Assembly: GCA_007127015.1 (NCBI GenBank) | Contig: SLAE01000176.1 | Span: forward strand, 1 to 10,130 | DNA: 10,130 bases | Direction: 5' to 3' | From: Desulfonatronospira sp. | GTDB lineage: Bacteria; Desulfobacterota; Desulfovibrionia; Desulfovibrionales; Desulfonatronovibrionaceae | In this document: positions 6,246 through 10,130 of the stretch, piece by piece | Numbering within the stretch: position 1 is the stretch's first letter | How the letters are laid out: each line of letters starts with the position of its first letter | Position numbers and translations under genes: made by a program | The notes under the pieces: model-generated | The model's input: only the letters and a program-made list of their open reading frames with translations | What the model was told of the DNA's origin: nothing | The model's database searches: none

Positions 6246-7154
6246 ATGTTGAATAAATTTAGAAGCAACTGGCAGTACAGAATAATGGCCCTGGTTATGG
6301 CCGTCTTTTTCTGGTACCTGATCAGCGGTCAGGATAAAGTCGAGATGTGGCTGGAGGTGCCTGTGGAAATTGCAAACCTGTCTGAAGATCTTTCAGTCAG
6401 ATCGGGTATGGTGGATAAGGTCCGGATCAGGTGCAGAGCCACCAGAACCATGCTCAGCCGCATAGAAACCGGCAGGCTTGTATACCATCTGGACTTGTCC
6501 GGAGTGGAACAGGGCAGCAATACCATTAACCTGGATCCAAAAAGAATTGACTTGCCAAGAGCTGTCCAGCCCATGGAAATCACCCCGGCCAGACTGGAGC
6601 TGGAAGTTGACAGAATCGTCGCAAGAGAGTTGCCGGTCAGGATTAACTGGAGAGGCTCCATCAGTTCTGATTATCTGCTTCACGAAATAATTGCCGAGCC
6701 TGAGTCTATCCGGGTAAGGGGACCGGAAAGGCTGGTGCGGAACATGGATGCAATTGAGACCAAGACCGTGCAGGTTGATGAGTCCAGTCCCGGAACAGTT
6801 GTTCGCAGAATCGGTTTGCAGCTTCACCCCGAAGTAGAATCACAAGTTGCAGAAGTAAACGCAAGGCTGGAGTTCATACCGGTACTCGAAGAGATCTGGG
6901 TGCGCAAGTCAATAGAAGTCAGAAACGCAGAAGGTTTGGACTACAATCTGGAACAGGATTACATTCGAGCCAATCTGGCTTTGCCGAAAACTATTTTAAA
7001 AGAACCTGGTTGGCGGGAGCAAATCAGCTATTATATAAATTTAGATAAAGGAATGTTACCCGGGATCTTTGAGCTTCCAGTGCAGACGGACTTGCCGGAT
7101 CATGCCCGGGTTCTGGAAAAAAGACCGGAGACAGTAAAGGTTATCATCAAATAA
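6246..7154 (+). CDS. ybbR: YbbR-domain protein (CdaR-like), CdaA partner
   Basis: This protein of 302 residues has a single N-terminal membrane anchor (about 12-27, MALVMAVFFWYLISG). The rest would lie outside the cytoplasmic membrane. Three consecutive YbbR-type beta domains can be made out at about 33-122, 126-212 and 217-301. Each is recognisable by endings such as ITPARLELEVDRI and KRPETVKVIIK and by an internal VRVRGPERLV-type block. In Firmicutes the homologue CdaR binds CdaA and tunes c-di-AMP output. A similar role here is inferred from position, two bases after cdaA and 20 bases before glmM. Firmicute CdaR usually has four such domains, so three is a shorter version. ATG 6246 has a GGGAAGA-like Shine-Dalgarno at the end of cdaA. 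Confidence 0.88.
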   Translation: MLNKFRSNWQYRIMALVMAVFFWYLISGQDKVEMWLEVPVEIANLSEDLSVRSGMVDKVRIRCRATRTMLSRIETGRLVYHLDLSGVEQGSNTINLDPKRIDLPRAVQPMEITPARLELEVDRIVARELPVRINWRGSISSDYLLHEIIAEPESIRVRGPERLVRNMDAIETKTVQVDESSPGTVVRRIGLQLHPEVESQVAEVNARLEFIPVLEEIWVRKSIEVRNAEGLDYNLEQDYIRANLALPKTILKEPGWREQISYYINLDKGMLPGIFELPVQTDLPDHARVLEKRPETVKVIIK

Positions 7155-7174
7155 ATTAAAAGGGAGTACCAGAT

Positions 7175-8530
7175 ATGCGCAAAAAGCTGTTCGGAACAGA
7201 TGGCTTGCGTGGGCAGGCCAATATATTTCCCATGCTTCCGGAGATAGTTTTAAGGCTCGGGCTGGCTGCTGGACAGTATTTTCGTAACGGACACCGCAGA
7301 CACAGGGTGCTTATCGGCAAAGACACCAGACTGTCCGGGTATGTTTTTGAAAATGCCCTTACTTCCGGTTTTTGCGCCTCCGGAATGGATGTTTTCCTGG
7401 TGGGACCCATGCCCACCCCGGCCATTTCTTTTCTGACCAAAAACATGCGCGCCGATCTGGGTGTGGTAATATCCGCGTCGCACAATCCCTTCATGGACAA
7501 CGGGATCAAGTTTTTCGACCACATGGGCTTTAAGCTTTCAGACCAGGTTGAGGAAGAAATATCTGAACTGGTGCTTTCCCCGGACATAAACTGGCAGCAT
7601 CCCGAACCTGAAGAGATCGGCCGGGCAAGAAAGATAGTGGACAGCCCCGGGCGCTATATAGTCCACCTGAAGAACAGCCTTCCAAATACCATGAGTCTGC
7701 AGGGTCTCAAAGTAGTCATCGATTGTGCCCACGGAGCCACATACAGGGTGGCTCCGCTTATTTTCGAAGAACTTGGGGCCAAAGTGATCCAGGCTGGAGT
7801 CGAGCCAGACGGACTGAACATCAATAAAAAATGCGGGTCTCTCTATCCGGAAATAGCGGCACAAATGGTTCTCGAACATGGAGCAGATATCGGCCTAACT
7901 CTGGATGGCGACGGAGACCGGCTCATTGCTATTGATGAGAACGGAGTAATCCTGGATGGAGATCAGATCATGGCTATCTGTGCCAGGGATCTTATTGAAA
8001 AAGATAATTTTCCAGGCAGGCTGCTGGTCAGTACGGTCATGAGCAATATGGCCCTGGAAGTTTTTATGAAAGAAAACGGCGGCAGTCTGCTCCGGACAAA
8101 AGTCGGAGACCGTTATGTAGTGGAAGCCATGCGGGAAAAAGGTGCAATTCTAGGAGGTGAACAGTCAGGTCACCTGATTTTTCTGGATTATGCCACCACA
8201 GGAGACGGCATTCTGGCCGGAATCAAACTCCTGAAAATCATGCTTGAAAAAAACAGGCCCCTTTCCGAACTCTCAAGGCTGCTGCAGCCCTTTCCTCAAA
8301 GGCTGATCAATGTTCATGTTGAAAAAAAACAGCCCTTCAGCGAGGTACTGACAATTCAAAAAGCTGTGCAGGACGCAGAGCAGAAACTTGGAAAAACTGG
8401 AAGAGTCCTGCTTCGTTATTCAGGTACTGAACCAGTGGCCCGGGTAATGGTCGAAGGTGAAAATGAAACTCTGGTTGAGGATCTGGTTATTCAACTGGCC
8501 AGAGAGGTGGAAGAAAGCCTCAGAAATTAA
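7175..8530 (+). CDS. glmM: Phosphoglucosamine mutase
   Basis: The enzyme converts glucosamine-6-phosphate to glucosamine-1-phosphate, feeding UDP-GlcNAc, peptidoglycan and LPS synthesis. It has 451 residues, the usual size. It starts with the family block KKLFGTDGLRG. The phospho-acceptor serine is Ser102 in VISASHNP, the magnesium loop is DGDGDR (244-249), the sugar-binding loop is GEQSGH (328-333), and the phosphate-binding loop is RYSGTEP (414-420). The GEQSGH form supports GlmM rather than a phosphoglucomutase or phosphomannomutase. ATG 7175 has a good AGGGAG (7161-7166) eight bases upstream. It closes the folP-cdaA-ybbR-glmM operon. In Firmicutes GlmM also inhibits CdaA directly, which could apply here. 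Confidence 0.96.
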   Translation: MRKKLFGTDGLRGQANIFPMLPEIVLRLGLAAGQYFRNGHRRHRVLIGKDTRLSGYVFENALTSGFCASGMDVFLVGPMPTPAISFLTKNMRADLGVVISASHNPFMDNGIKFFDHMGFKLSDQVEEEISELVLSPDINWQHPEPEEIGRARKIVDSPGRYIVHLKNSLPNTMSLQGLKVVIDCAHGATYRVAPLIFEELGAKVIQAGVEPDGLNINKKCGSLYPEIAAQMVLEHGADIGLTLDGDGDRLIAIDENGVILDGDQIMAICARDLIEKDNFPGRLLVSTVMSNMALEVFMKENGGSLLRTKVGDRYVVEAMREKGAILGGEQSGHLIFLDYATTGDGILAGIKLLKIMLEKNRPLSELSRLLQPFPQRLINVHVEKKQPFSEVLTIQKAVQDAEQKLGKTGRVLLRYSGTEPVARVMVEGENETLVEDLVIQLAREVEESLRN

Positions 8531-8611
8531 CAGGTTTCCAGTTAATTTTTATTCATCCCTTTGCTGTCCGGAAAAGCGTTATTTTTGATTCAGCGGCTAT
8601 TTTTTTACGCC

Positions 8612-8638
8612 TTGCCAATTGTTTTTTTGAGGTATAAT
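8612..8638 (+). promoter_or_regulatory. Predicted sigma-70 promoter of galU
   Basis: A perfect -10 box TATAAT (8633-8638) lies 15 bases after a -35-like TTGCCA (8612-8617, 5 of 6 matches). The 15-base spacer is shorter than the optimal 17, so activity may be modest or helped by an activator. The start would be near 8645, leaving a leader of about 110 bases. It separates galU transcription from the folP-glmM operon. Confidence 0.6.
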
Positions 8639-8699
8639 TATTTAGTTTTGGACCGGTAACCGGGTTGAAAAGCTGCTTTTGATTCACCCTGCAGCGATA

Positions 8700-8712
8700 T
8701 CCCTTAAAGGGA
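8700..8712 (+). repeat. 13-base dyad TCCCTT-A-AAGGGA in the galU leader
   Basis: Six-base arms are perfectly symmetric around A8706. With a one-base centre it cannot fold into a good RNA hairpin, so if functional it is more likely a DNA-binding site downstream of the promoter. It is short enough to be chance. Confidence 0.25.
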
Positions 8713-8754
8713 ACCAGAAGAGTTTTGCCAATTTGACAATCAAGGAGTTGGATT

Positions 8755-9627
8755 ATGGAAGCCAAAAAAGTGATTATTCCTGTGGCTGGATGGGGAACCA
8801 GATCCCTGCCCGCGACCAAGAACATTCCAAAGGAGATGCTTCCAGTATATAAAAAACCGGCGGTGCAGTATGTAGTGGAGGAAGCCATTGATGCTGATCT
8901 GACCAATGTAGTCTTTGTGACCAACCAGCAGAAAAGGATCATTGAGGATCATTTCGATTACAACCTGGCTCTGGAAGCAGTGCTCAGGCGCACAGGCAAA
9001 GAACATCTGCTGAAGGATGTTCGTCAGGTAGCTGAGATGGCCAACATTATTTCCGTACGCCAGAAAGAACAGCTGGGACTTGGTCATGCGGTCCTCTGCG
9101 CCAGGGAGGTGGTGTCCAGAGAGCCTTTTGCGATCATGGTCGGAGATGACCTGATGTTCAGCAAACGTCCGGCAATCAAGCAGCTCCTGGAAGTGGCTCA
9201 GAAAGAACATATGTCAGTTGTGGGAGTGGTGGAAGTACCCAGAGAAAGTGTTCCCAGCTACGGGATCATTCAAGGCGAAGAGATTTCGCCCGGTCTTTAC
9301 CGCATTCGCCATGTTTATGAAAAACCGAGCGTCAAAGACGCGCCATCCAGGCTGGCCATAGTGGGCCGCTACGTCCTGACTCCGGAAATCTTTGATTATC
9401 TGGAAAAGCTGGAGCCTGGACATAATCTGGAATATCAGCTTTCTGACGCCTTGCAGGCCCTGGCCCAGAGAAACAGGCTTCTGGCCTTCAAGCTCGAGGG
9501 ACAGCGTTTTGATATCGGCAATTGGGTCGATTATTTAAGCGGCAATATCTATTTCGCTCTTCAGGACAAAGAATTAAGGAACGACCTGATTAAAAGTCTG
9601 GAGGAGCTGCTGGCCAACAGCAGGTAG
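8755..9627 (+). CDS. galU: UTP--glucose-1-phosphate uridylyltransferase
   Basis: The enzyme makes UDP-glucose from UTP and glucose-1-phosphate for LPS, exopolysaccharide and other glucosyl donors. It has 290 residues, normal for bacterial GalU. The nucleotide-binding start is IIPVAGWGTRSLPATKNIPKEMLP (7-30, given here from the conserved family block; Trp13 replaces the usual Leu in GLGTR). QKEQLGLGHA is at 103-112, the metal site GDD at 130-132, EKP at 189-191, GRYVLTP at 204-210 and FDIGN at 252-256. ATG 8755 has AAGGAG (8742-8747) seven bases upstream. It has its own promoter and a leader of about 110 bases. The GalU assignment over other sugar-nucleotide transferases is supported by the KEMLP and EQLGLGHA blocks. 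Confidence 0.94.
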   Translation: MEAKKVIIPVAGWGTRSLPATKNIPKEMLPVYKKPAVQYVVEEAIDADLTNVVFVTNQQKRIIEDHFDYNLALEAVLRRTGKEHLLKDVRQVAEMANIISVRQKEQLGLGHAVLCAREVVSREPFAIMVGDDLMFSKRPAIKQLLEVAQKEHMSVVGVVEVPRESVPSYGIIQGEEISPGLYRIRHVYEKPSVKDAPSRLAIVGRYVLTPEIFDYLEKLEPGHNLEYQLSDALQALAQRNRLLAFKLEGQRFDIGNWVDYLSGNIYFALQDKELRNDLIKSLEELLANSR

Positions 9628-9699
9628 TTTTGGATTCACCAGAGCCGGAACAGGAAGAAACTCAGTTTTAAGAGGAGCTGGATCATAAGCATAGCCAGG

Positions 9700-10130
9700 A
9701 TGAATCTTAAACATGGATACATCGAAGCAGGCCCTTCAGTCTGGTCTGTGGCTGTGTTAGGCCGCCCCCATAAAGTCTTGGCCTACCTTGAGCCAGCTTA
9801 TCTGCCTGCCCGTGTATGGCAGCCAGGGCTCAGGGTGCTGGTTCCCTTTGGCAGAGCCGATGCCCTGCGCGTGGCTGTGCTTATGAGAACCAACCATGTG
9901 AGATACAGAGCGGAAAAACTGAAACAGATTTTATGGCCGCTGGAAAAAGAGCCTGTTATTAATCCAGATTACCTGGAAATGCTTGAAAATCTGGCTTCCA
10001 GGCAGCTGATCACCCCGGGCAAAGTGCTTTCATATGTTTTGCCCAAAGCTCTGCGCAAAATTCCTCATGGATGGGTTGATCTGAACAGAAAGAAAAAAAT
10101 TCCCTTTGTCTTTTTTGAAAATGACCCGAA
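9700..10130 (+). CDS. priA: Primosomal protein N' (PriA helicase), N-terminal part, runs off window
   Basis: PriA reloads the replisome at stalled forks. The frame is open to the end of the window, so 143 residues are visible out of an expected 700 or more. The visible part matches the PriA 3'-DNA-binding N-terminal domain: HKVLAYLEP, then the hallmark PGLRVLVPFGR at 42-52, and ITPGKVLSYVLPKAL at about 104-118, which corresponds to the end of that domain in E. coli. The helicase domain lies outside. The start is uncertain. ATG 9700 (MNLKHGYIEAG) has only AGG just before it, while a strong GAGGAG at 9672-9677 lies 22 bases upstream with no ATG, GTG or TTG at proper spacing. GTG 9748 is another candidate. 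The frame is the same as galU and has no stop since the galU TAG. Confidence 0.82.
   Translation, partial: MNLKHGYIEAGPSVWSVAVLGRPHKVLAYLEPAYLPARVWQPGLRVLVPFGRADALRVAVLMRTNHVRYRAEKLKQILWPLEKEPVINPDYLEMLENLASRQLITPGKVLSYVLPKALRKIPHGWVDLNRKKKIPFVFFENDP

Larger units (their letters stand above)
8531..8754 (+). other. glmM-galU intergenic region and galU leader
   Basis: There are no genes in these 224 bases. The left part is T-rich, with no clean terminator hairpin for the glmM operon. The galU promoter is at 8612-8638. The leader of about 110 bases can form a hairpin at 8662-8689 (GGG-T-TGAA pairing with TTCA-CCC) and contains a perfect dyad, TCCCTT-A-AAGGGA, at 8700-8712. Short direct repeats are present: TTTTGATTCA at 8583-8592 and 8677-8686, and TTGCCAATT at 8612-8620 and 8725-8733. 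The galU Shine-Dalgarno AAGGAG is at 8742-8747. Confidence 0.5.

Noticed and set aside
8733..8738. Perfect -35 box TTGACA just before galU
   Set aside because: A matching -10 would fall inside the galU start region, giving no leader; TTGCCA/TATAAT upstream is a better promoter.

Overview
The window is about 10 kb of chromosomal housekeeping DNA. All protein genes lie on the + strand, and one RNA gene lies on the - strand. The best guess for the organism is a sulfate-reducing deltaproteobacterium of the Desulfovibrionales type (Desulfobacterota). This rests on the run ftsH, folP, cdaA, ybbR, glmM, galU, which I recall from Desulfovibrio genomes, on a selenocysteine tRNA gene, and on a mid-GC, Gram-negative-like protein set. 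It is an inference from gene order and protein style; no search was run.

Layout: (1) positions 1-2225 hold the 3' part of argG and all of argH, the last two steps of arginine synthesis, separated by a very AT-rich 95-base spacer. (2) Positions 2210-2303 hold selC, tRNA-Sec with anticodon UCA, on the - strand. Its 3' end lies inside the last argH codons, and a good promoter sits just upstream of it. (3) ftsH (2377-4302) starts at TTG and is followed by 361 bases without a convincing gene. That gap holds a tandem A-rich heptamer repeat, a 9-base duplication and a small inverted repeat. (4) folP, cdaA, ybbR and glmM (4664-8530) are packed with overlaps or gaps of 2 to 20 bases and look like one operon. 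It covers dihydropteroate synthesis, c-di-AMP synthesis with its membrane partner, and phosphoglucosamine mutase for cell-wall precursors. A terminator-shaped hairpin lies inside the first codons of folP. (5) A 224-base gap carries a sigma-70-type promoter and a structured leader before galU (8755-9627). (6) The 5' part of priA, with no stop codon, begins near 9700 and runs off the end.

How the genes fit together: argG and argH work in sequence. cdaA and ybbR make and probably modulate a c-di-AMP synthase beside glmM, the arrangement known from Firmicutes as cdaA-cdaR-glmM. glmM and galU feed UDP-sugar and envelope synthesis, and FtsH is the membrane quality-control protease. selC implies that the cell makes selenoproteins, although no selenoprotein gene is visible here. 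I see no phage, transposase, CRISPR or defence system. The points most worth a second look are the argH/selC antisense overlap, the intragenic terminator-like hairpin in folP and the heptamer repeat after ftsH.
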